Made by a program: the position numbers and the translations under genes
The notes under the pieces: model-generated
Databases searched by the model: none
Seen by the model: the letters and a program-made list of their open reading frames with translations, nothing else
What the model was told of the DNA's origin: nothing
Assembly: GCA_017550625.1 (NCBI GenBank)
Contig: JAFZOL010000006.1
Coordinates: 1 to 64,000, forward strand
Direction of reading: 5' to 3'
Length of the DNA: 64,000 bases
Origin: Clostridia bacterium
GTDB taxonomy: Bacteria; Bacillota; Clostridia; Oscillospirales; Acutalibacteraceae
Shown: in pieces, positions 35,941 to 43,425 of the stretch
How positions within the stretch are numbered: the first letter of the stretch is position 1
How the letters are laid out: every line of letters starts with the position of its first letter

Positions 35941-36636
35941 TTATTCCGGTTTTCGGTATTCGGCGAAAAAGAACAGGGGCAAATCGTCGTTTTGCCCGCT
36001 TTTGTCATAAGAGCGCGGTTCTTCGGTATGCGTCAAGATAAGCCCGGCGTCGGCGGCGGCGTTCAGATAACAGGACAGAGGGCGGTGGAAATGCGCCGTT
36101 TCGCCCCAGAAGCGGTTTACAGTCGTTTCGGGCGAGAGATACGACGTGATGAGCCTGCCGAACCGGTAACCGTTTTCGTCCGTCTGCCAATTGCCGACAT
36201 AGAACGCCGGGTGAACAATGGAATACCAGAATACGCCGCCCGGTTTCAGTAAACGGGCGCACTCCGAAAAAACGGGACCGACGTTTTCGATATCCATCAG
36301 AACTTGATTGCAGAACACGATATCGAACGCCCCTGCGGCAAACGGCAGCGGCCGGGTGATATCCGCAAGAAAGAACGAGACGTCCGGGGTTCTTTCCCTC
36401 GCGAGATCGAGCATCGCCTCGGCACCGTCGACCCCGGTCACACTGCCTCCGATACCTCTGAAATAATCGGCGTACCAACCGTACCCGCAGCCGAGATCGA
36501 GCACGGTTTCGCCGTTCAGCTTTCGGAAGCGTTGTTTTACGATGGTTTTATTCGATTCGGCATAGGCGGAACGCTCCTGTGTATCGGCAAACAATAGGGC
36601 AGCAGTATTCCATTGTCGGATCGTTAAGTCGCTCAT
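35941..36636 (-). CDS. Class I SAM-dependent methyltransferase
   Basis: 231 residues, ubiE/biotin-synthesis type. Motif I is VLDLGCGYGWYADYF, motif II VTGVDGAEAMLDLA, then FDIVFCNQVLMDI and LKPGGVFWYSIVHPAFY. It is the first gene of a four-gene minus-strand series (methyltransferase, P-loop kinase, lipase-like, methyltransferase). AGAGGT lies upstream of the ATG. The accompanying genes suggest small-molecule modification, but nothing identifies the substrate. Confidence 0.9.
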   Translation of the reverse strand: MSDLTIRQWNTAALLFADTQERSAYAESNKTIVKQRFRKLNGETVLDLGCGYGWYADYFRGIGGSVTGVDGAEAMLDLARERTPDVSFFLADITRPLPFAAGAFDIVFCNQVLMDIENVGPVFSECARLLKPGGVFWYSIVHPAFYVGNWQTDENGYRFGRLITSYLSPETTVNRFWGETAHFHRPLSCYLNAAADAGLILTHTEEPRSYDKSGQNDDLPLFFFAEYRKPE

Positions 36637-36685
36637 TCGGCATACCTCTTTTTACGGTGAAGAATGAATTCCTTTTCATATTTTG

Positions 36686-36715
36686 ATAATAGCATAAATA
36701 CTGCCCGTTTGTAAA
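36686..36715 (-). promoter_or_regulatory. Promoter of the methyltransferase series
   Basis: TTTACA (36710-36715), 18 bp, TATTAT (36686-36691) on the minus strand. Confidence 0.7.
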
Positions 36716-36751
36716 GTACGGATTGCGCTTGACGGAAACGGCAATACTGAA

Positions 36752-36822
36752 ATGAAGATGCCCCGGCAGGTCATCAGCCCGCAGGAGCGACTTCATTCCT
36801 TCATCAGCCCCGCAGGGGCCGG
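36752..36822. repeat. Short copy of the ATGAAG / CTTCAT hairpin array
   Basis: One ATGAAG unit followed by two CTTCAT units with inner hairpins (CCCGCAGGAGCG; CCCCGCAGGGG). It shares the GCAGGAGCGACTTCAT block with the array at 26449-26619. Confidence 0.7.
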
Positions 36823-36850
36823 TTCCCTTCGGCCGCCTTTTTCGTTCCGC

Positions 36851-36881
36851 TTGACAACGACTGCTTGATGTGGTATATAAT
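36851..36881 (+). promoter_or_regulatory. Promoter of the ABC-F leader transcript
   Basis: TTGACA (36851-36856) and TATATAAT (36874-36881), spacing 17 to TATATA or 19 to TATAAT. A start near 36887 gives a leader of about 220 nt. Confidence 0.88.
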
Positions 36882-36908
36882 AAGCAGAACATACACAGAG
36901 GTGCGGAC

Positions 36909-36923
36909 ATGACCGACAGGTAA
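36909..36923 (+). CDS. Leader peptide MTDR upstream of the ABC-F gene
   Basis: ATG ACC GAC AGG TAA with AGAGGTG five bases upstream (36897-36903), about 20 nt into the transcript. Very short leader peptides are typical in front of ABC-F resistance genes, where a drug-stalled ribosome alters RNA folding. The frame is so short that only its ribosome site and setting support it. Confidence 0.6.
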   Translation: MTDR

Positions 36924-36934
36924 TTCAGATCACG

Positions 36935-37095
36935 GATATCGGATCCGCCGCCCGGCGTTTCGGGACGGCGTTTGCGGTCGTCGTTATTTGGGTACCTGCG
37001 CCGTTTGGCTATTCAGTCCGCGCGTTTTTTTTGCACGGCAGCGCCCTTTTCGATACACGCGATCCGGTATCGAAAGGGGCTTTCTTCGTATTTTT
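36935..37095 (+). promoter_or_regulatory. Two-state attenuator in the ABC-F leader
   Basis: A terminator hairpin, CCCTTTTCGATAC (37044-37056) with GTATCGAAAGGGG (37067-37079), 13 bp, is followed by a U-rich run, and stands directly before the AGG ribosome site of the gene. The upstream segment GATATCGGATC (36935-36945) can pair along 11 bases with GATCCGGTATC (37061-37071), which includes the loop and the right arm of the terminator; this would be the antiterminator. A further hairpin, CGCCGCCCG/CGGGACGGCG, lies at 36946-36970. The leader peptide ends 11 bases before the antiterminator arm. Confidence 0.82.
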
Positions 37096-37105
37096 GGAGG
37101 TACGT

Positions 37106-38632
37106 ATGCTGGAATTACAGAATGTGACGCTGCGGCTGAAAAAGAACGACCGCGTGCTGATCGACGATTTTTCGTTTACGCTGCAAAGCCGGGATAAGGC
37201 GGTGATCATCGGCGAAGAGGGCGACGGCAAGTCGACGCTGTTGAAATGGATCGCCGACCCGGACGCGGTGGGCGGCTACTGTGAATGCGCGGGGAGCGCC
37301 GTGAAAAAGGGCGTGTGCGTCTATCTGCCGCAGTTCACGCCGCGGGACGTGGCTGAAAAAACCGTCGCCGAAGTGTTTGAAGGGACAAAAATATATCCGC
37401 ACACGAAGCTGCTGCGCGGGCTCGGCATCGCGCCGGAAAAGCTTGCCGATTCGCAGCGGTTCGGCAGCCTCTCGGGCGGGGAGCAGGTGAAGCTGCGCCT
37501 CATAAGGCTCCTGATGGACGAGCCGGACATTCTGCTGCTGGACGAGCCGACCAACGACCTGGACATCGAAACGCTCGTCTGGTTGGAGCGCTTTTTGCAG
37601 CAGGACAGCCGCCCGGTGCTGTACGTTTCGCACGACGAGACGCTGATCGAGCGCACCGCGAACGTGATCATCCATCTGGAACAGCTGCAGGGGAAGACGA
37701 AGAGCCGCGTCTCGGTGATCCGCGGCCCGTACCGGGATTATCTGGCCGACCGGGAAAGCCGGTTCGCCCATCAGGCGCAGGTCGCCCGCAAGCAGCGCGA
37801 GGACCACGCCCGGCAGATGGAAAAATTCCGTCGGATCCGCGACAGCGTGGACCGCGCGCAGGAGACGATCTCACGCGCGGACCCCGCGGGCGGACGGCTG
37901 CTGAAAAAGAAAATGCACGCCGTGCAGTCGATGGGACGGCGCTTTGAGCGGGAACAAGCGAATTTCACGGAGTTTCCGGAGTCGGAGGATGCGATCCTCG
38001 CCTCGTTCGACGAGGCCGTCACCTTGCCGGCGGGCAAGACCGTGCTGGAGCTGCCGGATACCCGGCTCGAGATCGGCGGCCGGCTGCTCGCAGAAAACGT
38101 GCGGCTGACCGTCCGCGGCGGCGAGCATATCGGCATCACCGGCAGAAACGGGGCGGGCAAATCCACGCTGCTGCGCCTGATCAGGGAGAAGCTGAACGAC
38201 CGAAAGGACCTGAACGTGGGCTATATGCCGCAAAACTACGCCGAGCTTTTGGACCCCGACCGGTCGCCGGTGGACTTTCTCGCGCCGGACGGCAAAAAAG
38301 AGGCCGTGACCCGGGCGCGGACATATCTCGGCAGCATGCGCTTTACACGCCCCGAAATGACCGGCAAGATCGGCGAGCTGAGCGGCGGCCAGCAGGCGAA
38401 GATCCTGCTGCTGGGCATGGTGCTCTCGGGCGTCAACGTGCTGCTGCTGGACGAACCGACGCGCAATTTCAGCCCGCTGTCCGGGCCGGTGGTCCGGGCG
38501 GCGCTTGCCGGCTTCGGCGGCACGATCATATGCGTGTCACACGACAGAAAGTTTTTGCGCGAAGTGTGCGGCGGGATACTCGAACTGACGGAAGCGGGCC
38601 TTGTTTCATTAGACCCGGATGAGCTTGGGTGA
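37106..38632 (+). CDS. ABC-F ribosome protection ATPase
   Basis: 508 residues from ATG 37106 behind TGGAGG. Two ABC domains and no membrane part. Domain 1 has the altered Walker A GEEGDGKST, signature LSGGEQVKLRLIR and LLLDEPTNDLD. A charged interdomain linker follows (RKQREDHARQMEKFRRIRDSVDR). Domain 2 has GRNGAGKST, LSGGQQAKILLLG and LLLDEPTRNFSPLSGP. The last motif is characteristic of the antibiotic-resistance ABC-F branch (Lsa/Vga/Sal-like), which dislodges drugs from the peptidyl transferase centre. The attenuator leader supports a drug-inducible resistance role. Which drugs (lincosamide, pleuromutilin, streptogramin A, phenicol) cannot be told from sequence. Confidence 0.9.
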   Translation: MLELQNVTLRLKKNDRVLIDDFSFTLQSRDKAVIIGEEGDGKSTLLKWIADPDAVGGYCECAGSAVKKGVCVYLPQFTPRDVAEKTVAEVFEGTKIYPHTKLLRGLGIAPEKLADSQRFGSLSGGEQVKLRLIRLLMDEPDILLLDEPTNDLDIETLVWLERFLQQDSRPVLYVSHDETLIERTANVIIHLEQLQGKTKSRVSVIRGPYRDYLADRESRFAHQAQVARKQREDHARQMEKFRRIRDSVDRAQETISRADPAGGRLLKKKMHAVQSMGRRFEREQANFTEFPESEDAILASFDEAVTLPAGKTVLELPDTRLEIGGRLLAENVRLTVRGGEHIGITGRNGAGKSTLLRLIREKLNDRKDLNVGYMPQNYAELLDPDRSPVDFLAPDGKKEAVTRARTYLGSMRFTRPEMTGKIGELSGGQQAKILLLGMVLSGVNVLLLDEPTRNFSPLSGPVVRAALAGFGGTIICVSHDRKFLREVCGGILELTEAGLVSLDPDELG

Positions 38633-38667
38633 AAAAGTCGCAAAGAGAAAAAGCGATTTCGTTTTAT

Positions 38668-38703
38668 AAAAAACCGCTGTTTCCTTTTGACGGATAACAG
38701 CGG
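38668..38703 (-). terminator. Terminator of the four-helix protein gene
   Basis: Eight-bp stem CCGCTGTT/AACAGCGG with a 14-base loop, followed by TTTTTT on the minus strand, 20 bp after the stop. Confidence 0.8.
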
Positions 38704-38723
38704 AATTCATTATGAGATTTTCA

Positions 38724-39077
38724 TTACTGCTGGTTTTCTTTGGCTGTTCGGCACGAGGTAACCAACATCACACGAATGGCTGTGCACTGCTCTTTAAGCG
38801 ATTTATATGTCGCCTCGTCAATGTATTGCGTGCGGTACAGCAGCTCGATCCAATAGCCCGTTTCGCTTGCTTCCTTGAGCGCGATTTCGAGCTTGGAGAT
38901 GAAATCCTTTTTGCCCTGCGCGTAGTTCGCTTCGTAAATGTTCGCGCCGATGGAGGTGCCGGAGCGGCCGATCTGATTGGCAATCACCGTTTCGTGTTTT
39001 GATTTGAGGTCTTTTACAAGGTTGATGATCTGAACGGAAAAGTCCATTGATTTATCTGCAAGTTTGTTTTCTTTCAT
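38724..39077 (-). CDS. Four-helix bundle protein (23S rRNA intervening-sequence family)
   Basis: 117 residues, matching the family whose founders are encoded in 23S rRNA intervening sequences: IANQIGRSGTSIGANIYEANYAQGKKDFISKLEIALKEASETGYWIELLY. A stand-alone gene with its own promoter and terminator. The family also includes the Avd protein of diversity-generating retroelements, but no reverse transcriptase or template repeat is visible here. The members form pentamers that bind nucleic acid; the role of free-standing copies is unknown. GGAGG lies before the ATG. Confidence 0.93.
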   Translation of the reverse strand: MKENKLADKSMDFSVQIINLVKDLKSKHETVIANQIGRSGTSIGANIYEANYAQGKKDFISKLEIALKEASETGYWIELLYRTQYIDEATYKSLKEQCTAIRVMLVTSCRTAKENQQ

Positions 39078-39106
39078 AGAACAGGCCTCCGTTGTCTAAT
39101 AAAACA

Positions 39107-39135
39107 AGTATAGAACAAAAGCGGAAAAAAGTCAA
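39107..39135 (-). promoter_or_regulatory. Promoter of the four-helix protein gene
   Basis: TTGACT (39130-39135), 17 bp, TATACT (39107-39112). The -35 box directly touches the first unit of the adjoining hairpin array. Confidence 0.8.
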
Positions 39136-39309
39136 TGATGTCGCCGCCTTTGGCGGCTGATGATGCTTCTCCGCTTACGCTCCGAAATGATGCAGATCGC
39201 TGCGCGATCAATGATGCGATGTTTGCCCTCACGTGCCGCAGGCACACATCATCAGCGAAGCGGCATCATTGCCGCAGGCAGCATCATTTGCCCGACAGGG
39301 CAAACATCA
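39136..39309. repeat. Hairpin array bounded by ATGATG / CATCAT
   Basis: Four units beginning ATGATG, then four ending CATCAT, with hairpins inside (GCCGCCTTTGGCGGC; GATCGCTGCGCGATC; GTGCCGCAGGCAC; TTTGCCCGACAGGGCAAA). The overall plan is the same as the ATGAAG array at 26449-26619, but the boundary word differs. It fills the gap between the four-helix gene and the tmRNA terminator; no gene is visible in it. Confidence 0.8.
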
Positions 39310-39311
39310 TT

Positions 39312-39355
39312 CCACCAAACCAAAAGCCGCCCTTGGGCGGCTTTTGGTTTGGTGG
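39312..39355 (-). terminator. Terminator of the tmRNA gene
   Basis: A 21-bp inverted repeat whose core is GCCGCCC/GGGCGGC followed by TTTTGGTTT on the minus strand. It overlaps the CCACCA end of the tmRNA. Confidence 0.88.
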
Positions 39356-39702
39356 AAGCGAGGGGAGTCGAACCCCTGTCCGAAAACCCATCCTTCCGAC
39401 TTTCTACGAGCGTAGTTCCTTATTTAGATCTCGTCCTTGCCGGCGCGAAGGAACACGCTCCGGTTCGGACCAGCCTCATTGTGCGTGACGAAGTATGAGG
39501 TATCGATCGTGCACGTTCACCGCTGGTCGACGCCTTGGTCCCGGGCCGCGGTGCTCCCGGGCAAGACGGCTGCGGCCCTTAGGCGGCAGCTAAAACAGTA
39601 TTGCTGTTGTTATTTATTTTAGAGGTTGGAGCTTTTATAGAGGTTCCCCGCCTCTGCTCGCTTATCGAAGCTCAAGATCCCCGTCGAAATCCTTTCGCTC
39701 CC
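39350..39702 (-). ncRNA. ssrA: Transfer-messenger RNA
   Basis: 353 nt on the minus strand. The 5' end GGGAGCG pairs with CGCTTCC before the terminal ACCA, including the G-U wobble at the third pair that marks alanine charging. GGATTTCGACGGGGAT follows at the 5' side, and GGGGTTCGACTCCCC forms the T arm. The tag frame ends N-S-N-T-V-L-A-A-A then TAA (39579-39581); the resume codon is not certain, perhaps a few codons before ATA AAT AAC AAC. It frees stalled ribosomes together with SmpB, whose gene lies 69 bp upstream. Confidence 0.96.
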
Positions 39703-39707
39703 AGATT

Positions 39708-39760
39708 GGCCGCGCTCTGCGCGGCGGGTGCACGGGTGCGTGGGTGCACGGGTGCACGGG
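39708..39760. repeat. GC hairpin plus GGGTGCAC octamer repeat, between ssrA and smpB
   Basis: GCCGCGC/GCGCGGC hairpin followed by four octamers (GGGTGCAC, GGGTGCGT, GGGTGCAC, GGGTGCAC) and GGG. The same composite unit occurs at 45074-45107 and inverted at 45238-45285. No promoter box for ssrA is visible through it. Confidence 0.75.
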
Positions 39761-39771
39761 AAAACAATGAA

Positions 39772-40236
39772 TCAGCTGCGCTCCTTTAAGGTGCGGTCGA
39801 TGCTGCGTTTGGCGTCCTTTTCGGCGGCGGCTGCGCGTTTGTCGTAGAGCTTTTTGCCCTTGCAGAGCCCGAGCTCTAATTTCGCGCGGCCCTTGACGAA
39901 GTAGACGGACAGGGGGATCATAGCATATCCCTGCTGCTTTGTCAAGCCGAAGAGCTTGTTGATCTCGCGCTTGTGCATGAGCAGGCGCTTCGGGCGCAGC
40001 GGATCGCGGTTGAAGATGTTGCCCTTTTCGTAGGGGCTTATATGCATGTTGAGGGCGAAGATCTCGCCGTCCTTGATGGAGCAGTAGGCGTCCTTGAGGT
40101 TGACTCTGCCCTCGCGGATGCTTTTGACCTCGGTGCCGTAGAGCTCGAGGCCGGCCTCATAGGTCTCTTCGACGAAGTAGTCGTGATACGCCTTTTTGTT
40201 GCGCGACACCACGGTTTTTTCATCGGGCATGGGCAT
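39772..40236 (-). CDS. smpB: SsrA-binding protein SmpB
   Basis: 154 residues. The typical motifs are [81 protein letters not shown], and the charged C-terminal tail ([19 protein letters not shown]) that reads the empty mRNA channel. An AGGGGGACGA ribosome site precedes the ATG. It lies directly before ssrA and behind argS on the same strand. Confidence 0.97.
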   Translation of the reverse strand: MPMPDEKTVVSRNKKAYHDYFVEETYEAGLELYGTEVKSIREGRVNLKDAYCSIKDGEIFALNMHISPYEKGNIFNRDPLRPKRLLMHKREINKLFGLTKQQGYAMIPLSVYFVKGRAKLELGLCKGKKLYDKRAAAAEKDAKRSIDRTLKERS

Positions 40237-40280
40237 TCGTCCCCCTTTCTTTCTTTTTCATTTTACGTTGCGCGCGGGGT

Positions 40281-41969
40281 TTACATGCTCTCCGGCGCGT
40301 CGACTTTCAGGAGGCCGAGGAGGTTCCTGAGCACTGTGCGGGTGCACTCGCACAGACAAAGGCGCGCGGCCGTGAGATCCTTATCCTCGCTCTCGACGCG
40401 GCAGGCGTTGTAGAACTTGTGGAAGAGGGTGCTGAGATCGAGCGCGAAGCGCGTGATGCGCGAGGGATCGAGCGCCTTCGCGGCGGATTCGACCTCGAGC
40501 GCGAGGGTGGAGATGAAGCGGATGAGCTCCTTTTCTTCGGGGGCGGTGAGCAGGGCCGTCTGGGCGGCGGTGGCGCCGTCGTACGCGACGCCCTTTTCGT
40601 CCATCTTGCGGAAGATGGAGCAGATGCGCGCGTGCGCATACTGGCAGTAATACACCGGGTTCTTGCTGGACTCGCTGACCGCGAGGTCGAGGTCGAAGTC
40701 GCAGTGGGTGTTCGCCTCGCGCATGTTGAAGAAGAAGCGCGCGGCGTCGATCGGGACCTCCTCGAGCAGGGTGACGAGGGTGATGGCCTTGCCCGAGCGC
40801 TTCGAAAGCTTGACGGCCTCGCCGTCCTTCACGAGGCGCACCATCTGCATGAGCACGACCTGCAGGCGGTCGGGGTCCACGCCCAGCGCCTGCAAAGTCG
40901 CCTTGAGGCGCGGCACGTAGCCGTGATGGTCCGCGCCGAGGATATCCACGGCGAGATCGAATTGACGTTCGACAAGCTTATTGTAATGATACGCGATATC
41001 GGGCACGATATACGTGAAAAAGCCGTTGGAGCGGCGGAGCACGAAATCTTTGTCGCAGCCGAACTGCTCGGCCTTGAACCACAGCGCGCCGTCGGCTTCG
41101 TAGGTGTAGCCGCGCTCGGTGAGCAGGTCCACCACGCGGGCGGCCGCGCCGGAGTTGTGCAGGTCGCTCTCGTGGAACCAGGTGTCGTATTTGATCTTGT
41201 ATTTCAGAAGGTCGCGCTCGAGGCCCGCGACGTTGAGCGGCAGGGCGTAGTCCACCAGCGCCTTGCGGCGCTCTTCTTCGGAGGCGTGGAGATACTTGTC
41301 GCCCCAGATCGCGGCGAATTTCTCGGCGTGGTCGATGATATCCTGCCCGTGGTAGGAATCCTCGGGCATCTCGACGGGGTCGCCGAAGTGCTGACGGTAG
41401 CGGATATCGAGGCTCAAACCGAACTTTTCGATCTGGTTGCCGCCGTCGTTGATATAGAACTCGCGCTCGGTGTAATAGCCCGCCCACGAGAGCAGCTCGG
41501 CGAGGCAGTCGCCCATGGCGCCGCCGCGGGCGTTGCCCACGTGCATGGGGCCGGTGGGGTTGGCGGAGACGAACTCGACGAGCGCGCGCTTGCCCGCGAA
41601 GAGGTCGGACCGGCCGTAGGACTCCCCTTTTGCGCGCACGTCGGCGAGCACGTCGGAATAGAACGACGCGCCGAGGGTGAAATTGAGGAAGCCCGCGCCC
41701 GCGGCCTCGCATTTCTCGAAGTAGGTGCCCGTGAGGTCCATGCGTTCGAGGATGGCGTTCGCGATCATGATGGGGGCCTTGCGGAAAGCCCTGGCGTTGG
41801 CCATGGCCGCGTTGGTGGAAAAGTCGCCGTTTTTGCGGTCGGCGGGCACCTCGACCTGGAACGGAAGAGGCTCGGCTTCGGGCAGGGCGCCGTCCGCGAC
41901 GGCCTTATTGAGGGCGGCGGTCACGAGGTCGGTGATCTGCCGCTGGGCGATCCTTGGAATATCGTTCAT
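40281..41969 (-). CDS. argS: Arginyl-tRNA synthetase
   Basis: 562 residues from ATG 41967-41969 behind GAGGAGG. Class I synthetase: the HIGH motif is in NPTGPMHVGNARGG and the KMSKS equivalent is KLSKRSG. The N-terminal Add-1 domain (LVTAALNKAVADG...PFQVEVPADRKNGDFSTNAAM) and the C-terminal DALR anticodon domain (QYAHARICSIFRKM ... FYNACRVESED) are both present. It follows the DUF1934 gene by 14 bp, an arrangement found in many Bacillota. Confidence 0.97.
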   Translation of the reverse strand: MNDIPRIAQRQITDLVTAALNKAVADGALPEAEPLPFQVEVPADRKNGDFSTNAAMANARAFRKAPIMIANAILERMDLTGTYFEKCEAAGAGFLNFTLGASFYSDVLADVRAKGESYGRSDLFAGKRALVEFVSANPTGPMHVGNARGGAMGDCLAELLSWAGYYTEREFYINDGGNQIEKFGLSLDIRYRQHFGDPVEMPEDSYHGQDIIDHAEKFAAIWGDKYLHASEEERRKALVDYALPLNVAGLERDLLKYKIKYDTWFHESDLHNSGAAARVVDLLTERGYTYEADGALWFKAEQFGCDKDFVLRRSNGFFTYIVPDIAYHYNKLVERQFDLAVDILGADHHGYVPRLKATLQALGVDPDRLQVVLMQMVRLVKDGEAVKLSKRSGKAITLVTLLEEVPIDAARFFFNMREANTHCDFDLDLAVSESSKNPVYYCQYAHARICSIFRKMDEKGVAYDGATAAQTALLTAPEEKELIRFISTLALEVESAAKALDPSRITRFALDLSTLFHKFYNACRVESEDKDLTAARLCLCECTRTVLRNLLGLLKVDAPESM

Positions 41970-41983
41970 AATGCTTTTCCTCC

Positions 41984-42394
41984 TCACGAGATCGTGATGC
42001 GCATCTTTTTCTGCGCGGTCAGCTCGCCGTTGAAATCAATGGTGTAGTCGAGGCTCAGCTCGCCCCCGTTTTCGCCGACCTCGCTTTTTAGCCCGAGGCC
42101 GTAGACGCCCATCATCAGGTCGCCGTAGGGGGTGGAATACTGGCAGTTGTGCCGCTTGCCCTTCTCCACCGTGATCTCGGTGGTGATGTCGCCCCGGCGC
42201 ACGATGGACGCGCACTTGCGGTTCTGCACGCGGATCACGGTTTTGCTTTTCATGCCGCCGCCGTAGTCCTCGTTATATGAGATCATATAGTTTTCCGGAT
42301 CCCCGCGGAGATACCCCTTGGTGGTGATCTCCACCGCGTCCTCGCCCTCGAACGTGGACTGCAGATCCGTGATGCGGATGGTTCGTTCTTTCAT
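41984..42394 (-). CDS. DUF1934 family protein
   Basis: 136 residues, a calycin-like beta-barrel: DAVEITTKGYLRGDPENYMISYNEDYG, KTVIRVQNRKCASIVRRGDITTEITVEKGKRHNCQYSTPYGDLMMGVYGLGL. Cytosolic, with role unknown; homologues such as YwiB usually lie directly before argS, as here. The start could be ATG 42392-42394 or the ATG two codons earlier; both follow AGAGAAG. Confidence 0.88.
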   Translation of the reverse strand: MKERTIRITDLQSTFEGEDAVEITTKGYLRGDPENYMISYNEDYGGGMKSKTVIRVQNRKCASIVRRGDITTEITVEKGKRHNCQYSTPYGDLMMGVYGLGLKSEVGENGGELSLDYTIDFNGELTAQKKMRITIS

Positions 42395-42427
42395 AAGCAT
42401 TCTTCTCTGTATATAAAATGGTATTTT

Positions 42428-42456
42428 ATCATAACACAGTCCGCGCGAAAAATCAA
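42428..42456 (-). promoter_or_regulatory. Promoter of the DUF1934-argS-smpB unit
   Basis: TTGATT (42451-42456), 17 bp, TATGAT (42428-42433) on the minus strand. Confidence 0.8.
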
Positions 42457-42483
42457 GTGTTTTCGGAAGCGGGAAACATTGAC

Positions 42484-42508
42484 AAAAAAAGACCGCCGTG
42501 AGGCGGTC
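42484..42508 (-). terminator. Terminator of the EEP/GH130 unit
   Basis: Stem GACCGCC/GGCGGTC with a four-base loop, followed by seven T on the minus strand. Confidence 0.9.
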
Positions 42509-42521
42509 GGGATGATGTTTG

Positions 42522-43421
42522 TCACGAGAGTTTGAATTTTAATTCGATCGGGAAATGGTCCGACGGGTAGACGCCGTCGTAGGTGGTGCGCACGACTTTG
42601 TAAGACAGCGGTTCGAAGCCGGTTTTGGAGATCATGAAATAGTCGATGTTCTCTCTGTCGAGCGTTTCGCCGAATCTCTGGAAGGTGGCGCCGGAATCGG
42701 TGGAGGGGCAGACGTATTTCGCGTCGAGGAAGTTCTCGGTGGCGGCCTTGTAGGTCGACGAGCTTTCGCCGGCGTTGAGGTCGCCCATGATGATCGACGG
42801 ATAGCCGCCGAAGGCCCTGATTTTGTCGAGGATGACCTTGATGCCGCCGATGCGCGCCTCGTCCGACACGTGGTCGAGGTGGGTGTTGAACACCACGAGC
42901 TGCTTGCCGGTGGCGTTTTCGGTGAGGATGACGTAGGAGCACACGCGGTTGAACGCCGCGCCCCAGCTTTTGGACATCACGTCGGGCGTTTCGGAGAGCC
43001 AGAACGAGCCCTTGTCGACGAGGGTGAAGCGCGAAACGTTATAGAAGACCGGGCAGCCCTCGTGCAGAGGCGAATTGTCGCGGTAGTCGATCACGGAATC
43101 GTAGCCCCGCAGGGTCTTCGTGAGGTACGAATAGTGCATCGGCGTGACCTCCTGGAAGCCGATGATGTCGGGGGCTGAGGCTTTGACGTTTTCGACGATC
43201 AGCTTCGCGCGGTAGAACCAGCTCCGCTTGAAGAAGTCAAGCGGCGACCAGCAGCGGACGTTTGACGAGAGCACCGTGATCTCGTCCGTGGGTTCGGCGG
43301 CGGAGATATCGAAGGTCTCGCGGTCGCTCCAATAGCGCGGGAGGTAGAAGCCCTCGACCGCGACCGCGACGAGGATGAGCGCGAGCAGGACGAGCAGGAC
43401 GCGTTTGAGACCCTTTTTCAT
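42522..43421 (-). CDS. Membrane-anchored endonuclease/exonuclease/phosphatase family protein
   Basis: 299 residues. An N-terminal membrane helix (RVLLVLLALILVAVAVEGFYL) is followed by an EEP domain: SSNVRCW, PDIIGFQEV (metal glutamate), VFNTHLDH, SIIMGDLNAGES and SDHFPIELKF. The enzyme domain should face outward. EEP proteins cleave phosphodiesters in nucleic acids, lipids or inositol phosphates; the substrate is open here. It lies 4 bp after the GH130 gene stop. A decayed relative lies at 32830-32979. Confidence 0.9.
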   Translation of the reverse strand: MKKGLKRVLLVLLALILVAVAVEGFYLPRYWSDRETFDISAAEPTDEITVLSSNVRCWSPLDFFKRSWFYRAKLIVENVKASAPDIIGFQEVTPMHYSYLTKTLRGYDSVIDYRDNSPLHEGCPVFYNVSRFTLVDKGSFWLSETPDVMSKSWGAAFNRVCSYVILTENATGKQLVVFNTHLDHVSDEARIGGIKVILDKIRAFGGYPSIIMGDLNAGESSSTYKAATENFLDAKYVCPSTDSGATFQRFGETLDRENIDYFMISKTGFEPLSYKVVRTTYDGVYPSDHFPIELKFKLS

Positions 43422-43425
43422 GGGA

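Noticed and set aside
37031..37105. 25-residue N-terminal extension of the ABC-F protein
   Set aside because: It would begin at a TTG in the attenuator leader and be translated through the terminator hairpin; TGGAGG and the family start support ATG 37106.
38724..39309. Diversity-generating retroelement (Avd plus template repeat)
   Set aside because: The four-helix protein fits the Avd-containing family, but no reverse transcriptase, template/variable repeat pair or target gene is visible.
39350..39430. tRNA gene suggested by the GTTCGACTCCCC arm and CCA end
   Set aside because: The arm belongs to the tRNA-like domain of the tmRNA; there is no anticodon arm, and the tag frame and 5' half are present at 39579-39702.
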